A stretch of DNA of 64,000 bases from Aquanectria penicillioides (lineage: Eukaryota; Ascomycota; Sordariomycetes; Hypocreales; Nectriaceae). This document shows positions 11,999 through 23,622 of the stretch, piece after piece; position 1 is the stretch's first letter; every line of letters begins with the position of its first letter. Where the stretch lies: NCBI GenBank assembly GCA_003415625.1, contig PYIU01000006.1, positions 3,596,001-3,660,000 on the forward strand. Direction: 5' to 3'. The notes below the pieces were generated by a model, which saw nothing but the letters and a program-made list of their open reading frames with translations, was not told the DNA's origin and did no database searches. Made by a program: the position numbers and the translations under genes.

Positions 11999-13408
11999 AT
12001 TGGCTGTTTCATGTGAAATGTACTTATACTACTGGAAGCTTCGGGCTAGTTGATTTGCATGGATGCTAAGGTTTCCGCCACGATGCGCTCGACGTTTGGT
12101 GGCAGCGGTATCTAGCTGCCCGGCGCCAGCGCCTCAATCCACTGATCCACAATTTGCGCTGGCATCTCGCTGCTAAACTGGCAATGTGCAATTATATCGT
12201 GAAGCATGTCCAGATGCTTGCGGTAGCTCTGCTGGGGCGCAAGCTCCGCGCCCGCGATATCTGTGGGCATCTGCGATTACAACGAAATTTTGGACATGTG
12301 GCTGAACTAGCTATCAAGGGCGAACAACAGTGGGCTTTACATACGAGATTGCAGGTCGGATATCTTGGCATACTGTAACAGTATTGGGTTAGTTACCAGT
12401 CTACGCGCGACTATCATAAGTTGCGTCGGACTGTAAATCTAAGTTCCGGAGCGAGTGGGATAATTATTCTAGAACCGATAATCGGCGGTCCCGCTGAGAC
12501 CCTTGCATACCCATGCAAGACGCGGTACTGGACATGATAATACTATTGCGCGAATTAAATACCATTGGCAATAACTCTTGCACGTAATGGCAAATAGCAA
12601 GCAGCGGAATCCCTAGTGGTGATCTAGACAACACTATAATACAGGAAACAAGATTGAAGGTTCCTGGGTCTGCTTGTATCTGCTGGCAGAACCGAAAAGA
12701 GGGGGGTAACGAAGTGATGAATTTCTTAGACCGAACCGTGGAATCCCGAGCTCATCTTTTTCACGCCATTTGCCGTACGATTTTTGTCAAACTTTGACTT
12801 GGACAACAATTGAGTGCATTTCCGTGTTGTGAGTTTTAGCAATGAATGAATCACAAATCAATCCCGTGTTCCAACGAAATTGGAGGACACCAGCACAGGC
12901 ACCAAAGACTATTTATTCTTGGATGAAGGCTGGAAGAATTGAAAACATATATTACCCGGTTATCCACATTTTACCTCTCGCTAGAAGACGAAATCATGTG
13001 GCATGGGGTGCTTAACGCTCTTTAAGAAGCCGAGGTTTCCAGAATCACACCATCAGATATTACCATGGAATAGCCGTCATTTCCACCTTCGAGTCCGTCC
13101 GTCGCAAACTACCAACCAGATAGACGGTCTGATACGATTCTCACTAATAAAGGAAAATCATGTTAGCCTCCTGACGGGATCAACAGCATCGATCCGGATG
13201 ATCTACATAGCAGCTCCAATCGCAACGACGCAATCGCCAACCCCGCAGAACCCCTCAGCGGATCTCGGTCAATGCAACTTGCCGTCGCAGTGGATAAATG
13301 CAAATTGTCCACCAATATGCATTCATTCGTTGGGGACGAGCCGGCACCGTCGGGATCAGATCCGAAATGATATCATGTCCATAACTGACCGCCGGCTCAG
13401 ACGGAGAA
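11999..13408. other. Relic-rich spacer upstream of the secreted beta-galactosidase
   Basis: On the minus strand at about 12120-12280 an open stretch of some 54 codons (including AYRKHLDMLHDIIAHCQF-like sequence) reads like a piece of a protein. It is followed after a stop by PPNVERIVAETLASM. I do not recognise it; it may be another decayed gene. The rest up to 13408 holds the upstream region of the GH35 gene. The 136-codon plus frame at 13003-13413 has no domain. Confidence 0.35.
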
Positions 13409-13414
13409 TATAAG
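13409..13414 (+). promoter_or_regulatory. Probable TATA element of the GH35 gene
   Basis: TATAAG sits 61 bp before the chosen ATG at 13475. It would give a short leader and argues against the in-frame ATG at 13415 being the main start. Confidence 0.4.
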
Positions 13415-13474
13415 ATGAACAGAATGTTTAACGAATGCAACATTGGTATTCGAATCCCAGGGCATGTCTCAGCA

Positions 13475-16400
13475 ATGAAATTGTCGATTGCACTTCTGAC
13501 GGCCTGGGCGGCCGTGTGCTGCCAGGCACGCAGTGTTGGAATTCGAGGAGGGCGTCCGTTCCAAGTTCTTCAAAACCCCCACGAACGAGGTTTGCTTCAG
13601 GACATTGTGACTTGGGATGAGCACTCGCTATTCATCAATGGAGAGCGAGCAACCATATTCTCTGCCGAGGTGCATCCATTTCGCCTGCCAGTGCCAACGC
13701 TCTATCTGGACCTGTTCCAGAAAGTCAAGGCCATGGGCTTCAACATGGTGTCATTCTATGTTGACTGGGCCCTGCTGGAAGGCAAGCCAGGTGACTTCCG
13801 GGCCGAGGGTATCTTTGATCTCGAGACTTTCATCGACGCCGCAGCGGAGGCTGGCATTTACTTGCTTGCCCGGCCTGGACCTTACATCAATGCTGAAGCC
13901 TCTGGTGGCGGCTTTCCAGGTTGGCTGCAGAGAGTCAAGGGAGTGCTCAGAACGAATGCATCGGATTATCTGAGCGCTACTGATAAGTACGTCTGATTCA
14001 AAATCAAAAAGGCTTCGCTTCACTAACTGGATGTCGTGCAGCTACATGAGCCACATTTGCTCAATCATCGCCAAAGCCCAAATCACAAATGGAGGACCGG
14101 TCATCTTATTCCAGCCCGAGAATGAGTACAGTGCTGCCGTCGACGTTCCATTCCCAAGTCAAGAGTATCTCAAATATGTCAACGACCAGGCTAGAAACGC
14201 AGGTATTGTCGTGCCACTGATCAACAACGATGCGTGGCAAGGTGGCACTGGGGCTCCAGGAAGTGGAATTGGCGCTGTGGACATTTATGTAAGTTATTAA
14301 CCAACTTCATCTTAGAGATCATACTAATTCCTATAGGGCCACGATGGGTATCCCGTTGGGTTTGATTGCGTTGGTTACCAATCCCAACAAAAGTTGATAC
14401 ATTACTAACTTGTTAGGCTAACCCATATGTCTGGCCCTCAAGTGGGCTTCCCACGACGTGGTACGCCCAGCATATGCAGACAAGTCCCACCACTCCTTAC
14501 TCAATTGTCGAGGTATGTCGGCGATTCATTGGATAAGGAGCCTAGCTGATTGGGAGTAGTTTCAAGGTGGAGCATTTGACCCGCCAGGAGGTTGGGGCTT
14601 TGACAAATGCGCGATCCTGACGAATCACGAATTTGCTCGAGTGTTCTACAAGAACAATTTCGCAGCTGGCGTAACAATATTCAACATTTACATGGTAAAT
14701 AATTCAACCCATCTAAACATATAACATAGATGACTGATAAATTAGACTTTTGGCGGAACTAACTGGGGTAACCTTGGCCATTGCGATGGTTATACATCTT
14801 ATGACTACGGTGCAGTGAGTTCTAGAAGTACCCGTGCATGTTAAGAAATCATCTGACACTTCATAGGCCATCAAAGAAGATAGGACTATTGACCGAGAAA
14901 AGTACGCGGAGATGAAGCTCGAGGGCCAGTTTTTGCGTGTTTCTCCAGGATACTCGACGGCCACGCCCGGCAATTTGTCGACGTCGAATTATAGCGACAA
15001 TGATGCCATTGCAGTCACGCCCCTCACAAATTCAGATAATGGGGCATTTTTTGTGGTCCGACATTCTGATTATACCAGTACCGGTTCGGCTTCCTATAAG
15101 CTCAAGCTATCGACCTCGGCTGGAAGCCTCAGTATTCCCCAACTCGGAGGCTCACTGTCTCTGAACGGACGAGACTCCAAGATCCACGTTACTGACTATC
15201 CCCTGGGAGATTACGCTATTCTTTACTCGACAGCTGAGGTGTTTACTTGGAAGAAGTTTTCCGACAAAACCGTTCTAGTGGTATACGGTGGCCCCGATGA
15301 ACTTCACGAAGTGGCGATTAAGAAAGCCTCCAACTTGAAGATTGTAGAGGGCTCGGATGTTACGTTCGAAAAGAAGAAGTCTTATGGAGTCTTCCAGTGG
15401 AAGACTTCTTCCACTAGACGAGTAGTTCAGCTCGGCTCACTCTATGTCTATCTCCTTGGTAAGTTGTCTTAGTAGTTTGCAAGACATAACTGACGTTCAA
15501 AGATCGCAACGCGGCGTACAAATATTGGGTCCCTGATCTTCCTGGAAAGAGCGGCACGGCATTTGGAACCTCCATCATGAACCCGGATTCAGTAATCGTC
15601 AATGGGCCGCACCTAGTTCGATCTATATCAGTGAAAGGTTCCACTTTCTCGATCCAGGCTGATTTCAACACTTCAACCTCGTTGGAGGTGATTGGAGCTC
15701 CGAAGGGAGTATCTAAGCTGGTAGTGAACGGCAATGAACTTGATTATAAGAAGTCAAAGTTGGGAAATTGGGTTTCCACTCCTGAGGTGAAACTACCTAC
15801 CGTCAAGGTTCCGGATTTGTCAAAGCTGGACTGGAAATATGTCGACTCGCTTCCTGAAATCAAGACTGGGTATGATGACTCTAAATGGACCCTGGCGGAT
15901 CACACAACTAGCAACAATACGCGTGTGCCTCTTCAGAATTCCGTTTCGCTTTACGCATCCGACTACGGCTTCCATGCTGGAGCACTCGTCTTCCGAGGTT
16001 ATTTCACAGCCAACGGCTCTGAGACTGAGCTCAAATTATGGACACAGGGCGGAAGGGCCTTTGCGACAGCTGTCTGGCTCGACGATAAGTACCTTGGTTC
16101 CTTCAACGGATATGATGCTACTGGGAACTATAACTCAACATACACGCTTCCAAAGCTTACAAAGGGCAAACGCTATGTCATCACGGTTATTGTTGACAAC
16201 ACTGGACTTAATGGCAACTGGACTCCAGGCTATGATGAACAGAAGAGCCCGCGTGGTATCTTGGACTGGGCCATCACGTCTTCCTCTGGTGGTGAGACGC
16301 AAGTCTCGAAGTGGAAGATTACTGGGAACCTTGGCGGTGAAGACTACATTGACAAGTTCCGAGGGCCACTCAATGAAGGGGGATTTTTCTTTGAGCGTCA

Positions 16401-16842
16401 AGGATACCATCTGCCGTCGCCACCGCTTGGGAAATTCTCGTCCGGCTCGCCATACAAAGGCATAGATAAGCCGGGGGTGGCATTCTATGTGGCCAAATTA
16501 GCCCTCGACTATCCATCCGACAAGTATGATATTCCGCTATCTTTCACGTTCCAAAACACCACTGAGAGCACCGGAGCGTATCGGGCTCTGCTCTTCGTGA
16601 ATGGTTTCCAATTTGGACGATACGTCAGCAACATCGGCCCACAGACGGCTTTTCCTGTTCCGGAAGGCGTCCTCAACTATGGCGGGGATAACTGGGTCGG
16701 CGTCAGCATCTGGGCGCTGGAAGACAAGGGGGCCAAGTTGCCTGGGTTCGAGTTGACGGCTGGCTCTCCTGTAAGAACTGGTCGACAGACCGTCAAGGTG
16801 GTAGAGGGAACCAAGTATAGCCAACGTAGCGGGGCATACTAG
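13475..16842 (+). CDS. Secreted beta-galactosidase, GH35 (LacA-type)
   Basis: Eight exons: 13475-13986, 14042-14288, 14337-14369, 14417-14512, 14560-14694, 14746-14814, 14867-15458 and 15503-16842, giving 1007 aa, normal for large fungal GH35 enzymes. The enzyme releases terminal beta-D-galactose from galactans, arabinogalactan side chains or lactose outside the cell. Residues 1 to about 18 form a signal peptide ([18 protein letters not shown]). The TIM barrel carries PENEYS with acid/base Glu199 and IVEFQGG with nucleophile Glu296. [12 protein letters not shown] and YTSYDYGA are hallmarks of the family. Beta-galactosidase domains 2-5 follow. Many NxS/T sites suggest N-glycosylation. An in-frame ATG 60 bp upstream (13415) would bury the signal peptide, so 13475 is preferred. 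Pectin methylesterase in the same window also acts on plant pectin. Confidence 0.95.
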
Positions 16843-17329
16843 AATCTAGTGTATCAAATACTAGGTTTCCTTGTTAGAACGCGAATGAGCCTCAAGGTCT
16901 GCCTTGAGCAGGCTGGTCTCGCAATGGATGCCTGTTGTCGACTAGCAAAAGTGGAATGCTCCACAGGTTATGTTTCTCTGCGGCGCGAGCACGGGCCGAA
17001 TTCGTAATGATGTTAAATCAGTTTAATTACGATCATACCCGCCCATTGGTTAGTTGCTGTTCTCCACATTATTTTGCAAAATCCAGTTGGTACAAAGGGT
17101 TGCCTGAGCTGCTTCATCCCTTCTGGGCATCATCGCAACGAGGCGTTTCCTCATCTCTTTCAACTGAACCTCTTTGCATGGCGCTCTCGTCCATTGGAAA
17201 TGCATCGATATTTCTGGAGGCTCCAGTTCCGGAAACAGACCGTGGCATCAGCTCCTGCCACGTCCGAAAGGTCTTTCAGGATCGTGTCCCTTTGAACTTG
17301 TTTCTTATCCGAGTTCCACGGTCTGCTCC
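16843..17329. other. Spacer between the GH35 and HET genes
   Basis: Should contain the GH35 3' end and the HET gene promoter. The frame of the HET gene is open upstream to 17174, so an earlier start cannot be excluded. No other feature is seen. Confidence 0.5.
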
Positions 17330-19982
17330 ATGTTTCCACGAATTCGGGAAGCTCGCAGCGGTAAGCTGGCCGGAATGGCCGAGAGCGTCCGGAGTTATGC
17401 CTTTCAAATGCACAATGATTGGCTAGCCTTTACCGTTTTGATCCTATACGCTGGCCTCTGGGCTCTGTTGGGATGGGTGATGTCCCAGTGGTCTAGCCTT
17501 ACTACCTCCCAGAGAGGGGGTATGACTTTCGCCATAATTATCATGGCTCCAGTTACTATTGGGGTCATCCACTATTTGAGAGTGCAGCTATTCGCATTAG
17601 TCAAGTTCTTAGGTCAGCTTCCTATTGTCTTGGGCTATTATATCATTGGCTTCGTCCTTGCACCAGTTTTGTTTGTGTTTTCGAAGGTTTTCGTTATTCG
17701 TCCGCCGAGATATTGCAAAAATAATTCTGCATGCAGCCCTAGATGCCAAACAAACAGAGGACAGCTCTGTTCTACATGCAGTGACCTAGTCAACTCAGGG
17801 TTGATCGTAGGAACATGGTCGCTAGTAACACTGCCAGCCAAGACATATATGCATCGTTTCATTGACGATCTTAGAACATCTGCAGCGACATGTCACTTAT
17901 GCAGGATGCTTGTTACTACTTTTGTCAATCAAAAGACATTTCACGGCCCGGATGAGCAACTTGAACTTCGTATTGTGGAGCGACAGTTGTTCGGTAAGTC
18001 GCCCGCACTCTCGATCCGATGCCGGAAAAATCAAAGAAAAGACGCCCCTAGACTTTTTATAGAGCAGGGTAAGTTTACTTTTGCACGTTGCCTGTGGCAA
18101 ATCATATGCTAGAGAATGCAGCTAAATTTTCCGCAAGAGAAACTCAAACATCAATGCGACACGACTCCAACAACAGATTCGGATGTTGTTATGCGATTGA
18201 TCAAGAGTTGGATTGACTCATGTCATGATCATGAAATTTGCGGCTTGCAACTCCCTAGTTCTTCGTTTATGCCAACACGGCTTCTTGACGTAATGAACGG
18301 GGAGGATGGCAAAGTGTATCTTGTTCAGGGAGCAAATCTCCCACTAGAATCCGAGTATATTGCGCTGAGTCATTGCTGGGGCAGCCGCGAGATGCCAGTC
18401 AAACTCGAAGAGAGAACTGTGAATACCTTGAAGCAAGGCATCAGCATCTCGACACTGCCGATTAACTTTCAACACTCGATTCGGATAGCCCAGGCCATCC
18501 AGGTGCGATACGTTTGGATTGATTCCTTATGCATCATTCAAGATTCCAAGTCAGACTGGGCTAGGGAATCAAAGAAGATGGGTAACGTATACAAGTATGC
18601 CACTTGTGTTATTTCGGCTACTGCTTCGGCAGATTTCGACGGTGGATGCTTCTTTCCACGCAAACCATTACAGTCAGACTCGGTTTGTGTCCTTCGAGCG
18701 CAAGGGGGAACTTCACTTGTGGCTCGGTCAAGCGAAACATTAGACCGGGATGTCTTGGATGATCTGTTTGAGAATTACGTCAACAAAGCCCCCCTGACAT
18801 CAAGAGGATGGACGTTCCAGGAGCGTGCTCTTGGGCGGCGCGTCGTCCATTTCTGTGACGGAGCCGTCCTTTTCGAGTGCAACTATCTCCAAGCAAGCGA
18901 ATATTATGTCAATGGCGTTGTGTATCCGAAAAGGATGACCGTTCGCACGGATGGCGTATTTCGCTCCGACGACGAAGTAGAGGCATTGTTGCCGGCAAAC
19001 GATCGATACATATTCGACTCAGAACGAGAGCGCGTCAGCCTGCATCCTACCAGGGCTAGAGGCGCCTTCTCATTCACTCAGACTATTGTTGTCAAGAATC
19101 CAAATTGGAAGCCACCCGACCAAAGAAGAGCAGACTTTTTTCGCAACGCAGCACTATCCGGTCAGCGCGGAGATTTCCAGATGCTGCTACACTTCAAGGG
19201 CACAAAGCCTGCTGAGTTGATTGAGTTCCATAACAGCTGGTACACCATGATTGAGGAGTACTCAAAGCGTATTTTGACTTACTCCACAGACAAGGTCACA
19301 GCTTTGGACGGTGTAGCATTGACAATTAGCAGGAGCACCGGGTTTAAATATTTGACGGGTTTATGGCGACAGTCAATTGTCTATGATCTCTTGTGGTCGG
19401 TCCATCAAGGCCAGGGAACGAAACTGCAACGGCTGTCCAAATCCCCTGCAAACGTGACAGTACCGACTTGGTCATGGGTGTCCATTGATGGGAGAATCAA
19501 TAACCCCCTGAAGCCATCCGTCAACGCCAACAAACAGGGCATTTTGGACACTGGTACGATCGCCTTTCGCACAAAACTGAGTACCACTAACATACAATTT
19601 AGACGCTTTCAAAACAGCGTGGATAGATGTTGAGCCACTCCTCACGCTCAATTATTCCGACGCAACATATGAAGAAGAAGATCACGGTAGCTGTTTTGAA
19701 TTAGCAGTCACCGGGTCTCTCCACAGACTTGATCGGTTTCCAGTCACCTTTATCGCCGACTTTCCCAGCATGAATCTCAATCCTAGCACTCTAGATTGTT
19801 TACCTCTACTGGTTTTTACCAATCGCTACGTAGGCGCTTGCCAAGAAGATCCACAACTCCACGGCATTGTCCTAAGACGAAAGGATTCGCAGTATGAGAG
19901 GGTAGGATATTTCCATACATCGGACCCAGGAGCGTTACGGACTATGAAAACATCTGATCAAAATTTGATGAAGTTAATTTGA
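17330..19982 (+). CDS. HET-domain protein with N-terminal membrane segments
   Basis: HET proteins act in allorecognition and programmed cell death when unlike fungal cells fuse. Proposed exons are 17330-18068, 18138-19553 and 19603-19982 (844 aa). The first intron uses GTAAGT and acceptor GCAAG; the second has a CTAAC branch site. The N-terminus has three hydrophobic segments (about residues 30-50, 65-85 and 95-125), then a cysteine-rich stretch ending LCSTCSDLV, as often seen before HET domains. The HET core reads YIALSHCWG, LPINFQHSIRIAQAIQVRYV, WIDSLCIIQD and YKYATCVISATAS, followed by SRGWTFQERALGRR. The start could also be 17375. A further in-frame stretch at 17993-18040 might be an unspliced intron. 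The first junction is the least sure; a split into two genes is possible. Confidence 0.82.
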
Positions 19983-20228
19983 TGAAATGGCGCATGTGTT
20001 GTAAGATTTGAGACTTGAATGGGAGCATAACATGAGTAATAGATAGCAATCACCGTACCCAAAATTCAGGTTTAGCCTCGGGGATAATGATTTTTTATTT
20101 GTTAAGATATATTGAAACAAAATTAAACGCCCCAACAATAGCGATATAAACAATGCGTTACGCAGACAGAGATTTTTTTGCTTCAAAATATTTCCTCAAC
20201 TCCACCTCAAACTCAGTCCACTGACCTG

Positions 20229-21815
20229 CTAATTTCGTACCGGTACCCAGTAGTTCCCATCGCTATCCTTACCGAGAAAAAAGAATCTGTCCGAAGGAAC
20301 AACAGGGCTATGGTGCTCTTGCACATATGAGGGCCTACAAGCCAAGTTTCCTGCTATAGGGCCCTTGCGAGCTGGGCTAAAGTCTATGTTAAACAGACCT
20401 GCTTTAGTCCAGTTAGAAAGTATCAGTTGGCACATGCTGCTATTTCCAAATAGGTTAATAGGAATCATGGTCTTGGACTCCCGTAGCATTGCATAATATG
20501 CCTCGTGTTATTGACGTGTGCCTTATTGATTGATAGCACGTCGGACCAGATGAGCAAACCAGCTGAAGGGCTTAGAGACAATATCGCCCATATTGGCAGG
20601 AACATTACCCGAGCCAAAGGCATTGCCAACCTAATGGTATATGGATAATTTTAGAATAAGATCACCTTCAAAAGCCTTACAAAGTAACGTAGCAATGGAG
20701 CCAGCAACCTAAGATAATAGAAGGAAGGTAGTCAGTGAGGAGGCATATCGTCTAGATGTTTTAGCCAATGCTTACCAATCTATCATAGTTCATTCCTAGA
20801 GAAATAACATTACAACGCCAAACTAGAGCTGTAATAATATTGCCCTCAGTCAGACAAACTTTTAATGCATCTTTACCCTCAGCAATCGCCTGATTCGGAA
20901 GTTCTGTTAGAGCAGTCCCCCACTCTAATCGCCAGTAATGTTCCGGAATGCACATTATCCAGTCTTCCTTAGCTTGTATAAATGCATTAATTCCATAGCC
21001 AAGACCCCACCAAAGCACACTACCTAAGCCAAGTAAGTGATCAGCTAGAATGTGCTTTTCCATAATAGGGCGTATTCCTTAAGAAAGGGCTTTAAAAGGA
21101 TATATTTTATAGTCTAGTAGGGTCAAGACCTTATCTTCTTTGCCTTAAATAATCTTAGACCATGCAGTAAGGATATATTGTATACCAAGAGCATCAAAGG
21201 CAACATGCTGCCATTAGAAGGCCACTACAGTCTTGTCCGCAAACGAAGTGACACACAGTCCTAAAACAGGGTTATCAGAAGCTAGATACTCGCTAATACC
21301 TTGAAGCTTATACTCTTCATCCGGAATCAGGTCTCTTAAAGTTGCTAGGTTGCTCAGTAAAGCGGGTTGGCTTGCGGCCTTGGGAATTTGGCTTGCGCCT
21401 GGGTGTGAGGCGGCGGGCATGCTGTGGCTATAATCGCGGGTCTCTTTTCAGTGAATTCGCTTGGTATATGCCATTCGATATCACCAGAAGCCTGTATTGT
21501 TAATAGATAGCTGCATGTTAGCATGTGGTCTCCTAGGGAGTTCCGCTCAGTCAAGAGACTTGCGTTTTTTCTCAGCCGACCTCCTAGCCGTTCCCAGCCC
21601 TTTCGCTTGACAAGACTCTCCAATGATGTCTTTAGTATTTGTGGATCAAGGGCTTCGTCGACGAACATTGCAATAGCTGCATTAACACCTTGGACAAACT
21701 CATTTTTCTCAAAGTAATGTAACGGTATGTCCTGATCGCTTGGGACTCGCTCAACGACTGGCGTCTGTCTAAATAAAAATGATATGACAACTCGTAGCTG
21801 ATTAATCGATAGCAA
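20229..21815 (-). pseudogene. Decayed acyltransferase (PF02458 / trichothecene 3-O-acetyltransferase-like)
   Basis: The minus strand reads through a transferase-family (BAHD-like) acyltransferase. It has LDPQILKTSLESLVKR and WERLGGRLRK near the start, DLIPDEEYKLQGISEYLA in the middle, and the catalytic HxxxD motif as WQHVAFDALG. Then come EKHILADHLLGLGS and a C-terminal IDFSPARKG region in place of the usual DFGWG. Between 21420 and 20761 one frame is interrupted by three TAA codons, at 21214-21216, 21145-21147 and 21079-21081. Further stops interrupt the 3' part at about 20490-20640. The region is clearly AT-richer than the intact genes around it. Such enzymes esterify hydroxylated secondary metabolites. 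This copy cannot make a full protein. Confidence 0.82.
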
Positions 21816-21859
21816 TGATAGCAGTTGTTGCTTGGTAGGATTCTACTCGTCCAAATTGA

Positions 21860-22120
21860 TGACTACTCGGCGTAAATAGACGGCGGGCAAACAGCGAGTG
21901 CTCTAGCTTATAATGCGGGGATCAGGGCCATTTTCTCTTCAAGTGCAACGCCCTACACCTGCATTAGGTTATGGTCGGGATCCTTGCAGATTTGTGGACT
22001 GAAGAAGATTTGGCTAAATGCGTTGAGGAATGGCTGCTGCGTTGACTGGTCGGGAATCAGTTTACGGGGCATGTCAAGTTTGGAGTAGAGACTAGTCGCA
22101 GCATACATCCAAATCCAGTC
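21860..22120 (-). pseudogene. Unrecognised coding relic upstream of the acyltransferase pseudogene
   Basis: From 22120 to 21953 the minus strand has 55 open codons of protein-like composition (for example MYAATSLYSKLDMPRKLIPD and FSQIFFSPQICKDPDHN). After a TAG the same frame goes on with GVALEEKMALIPAL and ARALAVCPPSIYAE, broken by TAA and TAG. The look is of one gene with several nonsense changes. I cannot name the family. It lies head-to-tail with the acyltransferase relic and may have belonged to the same former gene group. Confidence 0.4.
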
Positions 22121-23622
22121 ATAATCCTAGTCTACAATTTTGAGGCTGTATGGACCTAGCTATGTGCGCCCAGATGCACTTCGCATCCCAGCCTTCCCCA
22201 CCACCCAAATGCTATAGGTAAGCGCTGTGGCATTCGCTCCCCCGGAGATGATGGAGACGAGGTGCATGGCTTACGGTAGAAACGTCAGATACCAAGGCAG
22301 CTGGCGGCTTTAAGAGGCCAAGCGTGACACCGTTTTCTTGCCAGATTACCGGACAGCGCCGAGTAATTATGCCACACGGGAGGGCTTACGTCTTGGATCG
22401 CTTGGAATCGCCTCTTAGGCCAAAAGCTTGCAAGTTTGGCTACAATAATTTTTAGTTAGCAAAATAAACGTTGTATTGGTAACCCATGTCTCCATCAGAC
22501 AAAGAAGAGAGCAAGAAAGTAACAAAGTCTTAGACTGATAAATAAATATAGTACCATGTATGCACGCGCGGCCGACGCAAGTCCAGAGCCCGAAAGCACA
22601 TGCTATGACCGGGCCTATTAAATCCACCCTATCGTAAATAGGTATGGCTATATTGTATTATGAGATTTGATGATTACACTTGTAAAATAAAATATCCTTT
22701 CGAAACTAATCAGCCAATTAAAGATTGATGTCCTGGTGCAGGTGGACCAGGTCAGTCACAGAGATGCCTCAACATTGGCAATTGTAGTTTTGACTTGAGC
22801 CCAGTCATAGACTAAGTTGGACGCGAGAAGTTTAGCATAGCCACCTATGCAATTTTCAGTGGCGCCTCTGCACCTTGGTAAAGAAGTTCAATAGACGGCT
22901 TTCTCAGTTGATCGTCTGGATGGAATCCTTGCAATTTGATCCATAGCCCTAGCCAGCCGAAGAGGTTTCAGGCCTTTTCTGTCCGACTTGCGATTCTCTA
23001 CTTGTGCCACGGCATTGGTGATACTATTGAGAGCCCTCGTGCGCAGCGAGACGGAAAATGGAGGCTGTATGAAGCGGATCTGTGGCTACGGTGCTAGAGC
23101 TGTGGTATCACCCTCGACGACGCAATTACGTCTTGTTGTATCATCATACCCTATAGGGGAGATAGTCGGCTTATTCGTTGTCTCGGGATTGTGATCAATG
23201 AAGGTTCCGCCGGTGCTTCGCTGAGATCGTGTCAGAGGCTTAGTATTGCAATCCGGTCAAACCATTCTCATACTTGATCGGCTCAGACAAGGCAAGTCCG
23301 AAGACCGCGATGATGATGATTCCAGCACCCATTCAATTCCTCAATGGGGGTGCGCCACCATTTGGCATCGGAAATATTACGACACAAGCTTTCGTACGAC
23401 ATCAATGGATTGAATACGTTGATATAATATTTGACCTTGACAACATGAAGTAAGACAAATATGATGGTCGATTTAACTTTTCATTTGGGGTTCAGTTGTT
23501 ATCAAAATCATGTTGTACAATATCATTCTAGTTCTAATCGACCGGTCTAAGCCTATCGTGTGAGTCTATGTCAAATTTAATCGCCCTATAATTTATTTAT
23601 AACTCAAGACCAAACCTGTGAT
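22121..23622. other. Gene-poor spacer before the sugar-catabolism block
   Basis: No supported gene. The first 250 bp upstream of the relic at 22120 still read like degenerate coding sequence on the minus strand. The small plus-strand frame 22988-23194 has no motif. The last 200 bp hold the GH35 3' end region and are AT-rich. Confidence 0.45.

Noticed and set aside
13003..13413. 136-codon plus frame directly upstream of GH35
   Set aside because: Lies in the promoter region with no domain; the TATA element sits at its end.
16938..16964. Near-match of ACTAGCAAAAGTGGAA at 16938 and about 57148
   Set aside because: A 16-base identity between two sites in 64 kb is close to chance expectation, and no target-site duplication or element body was seen.
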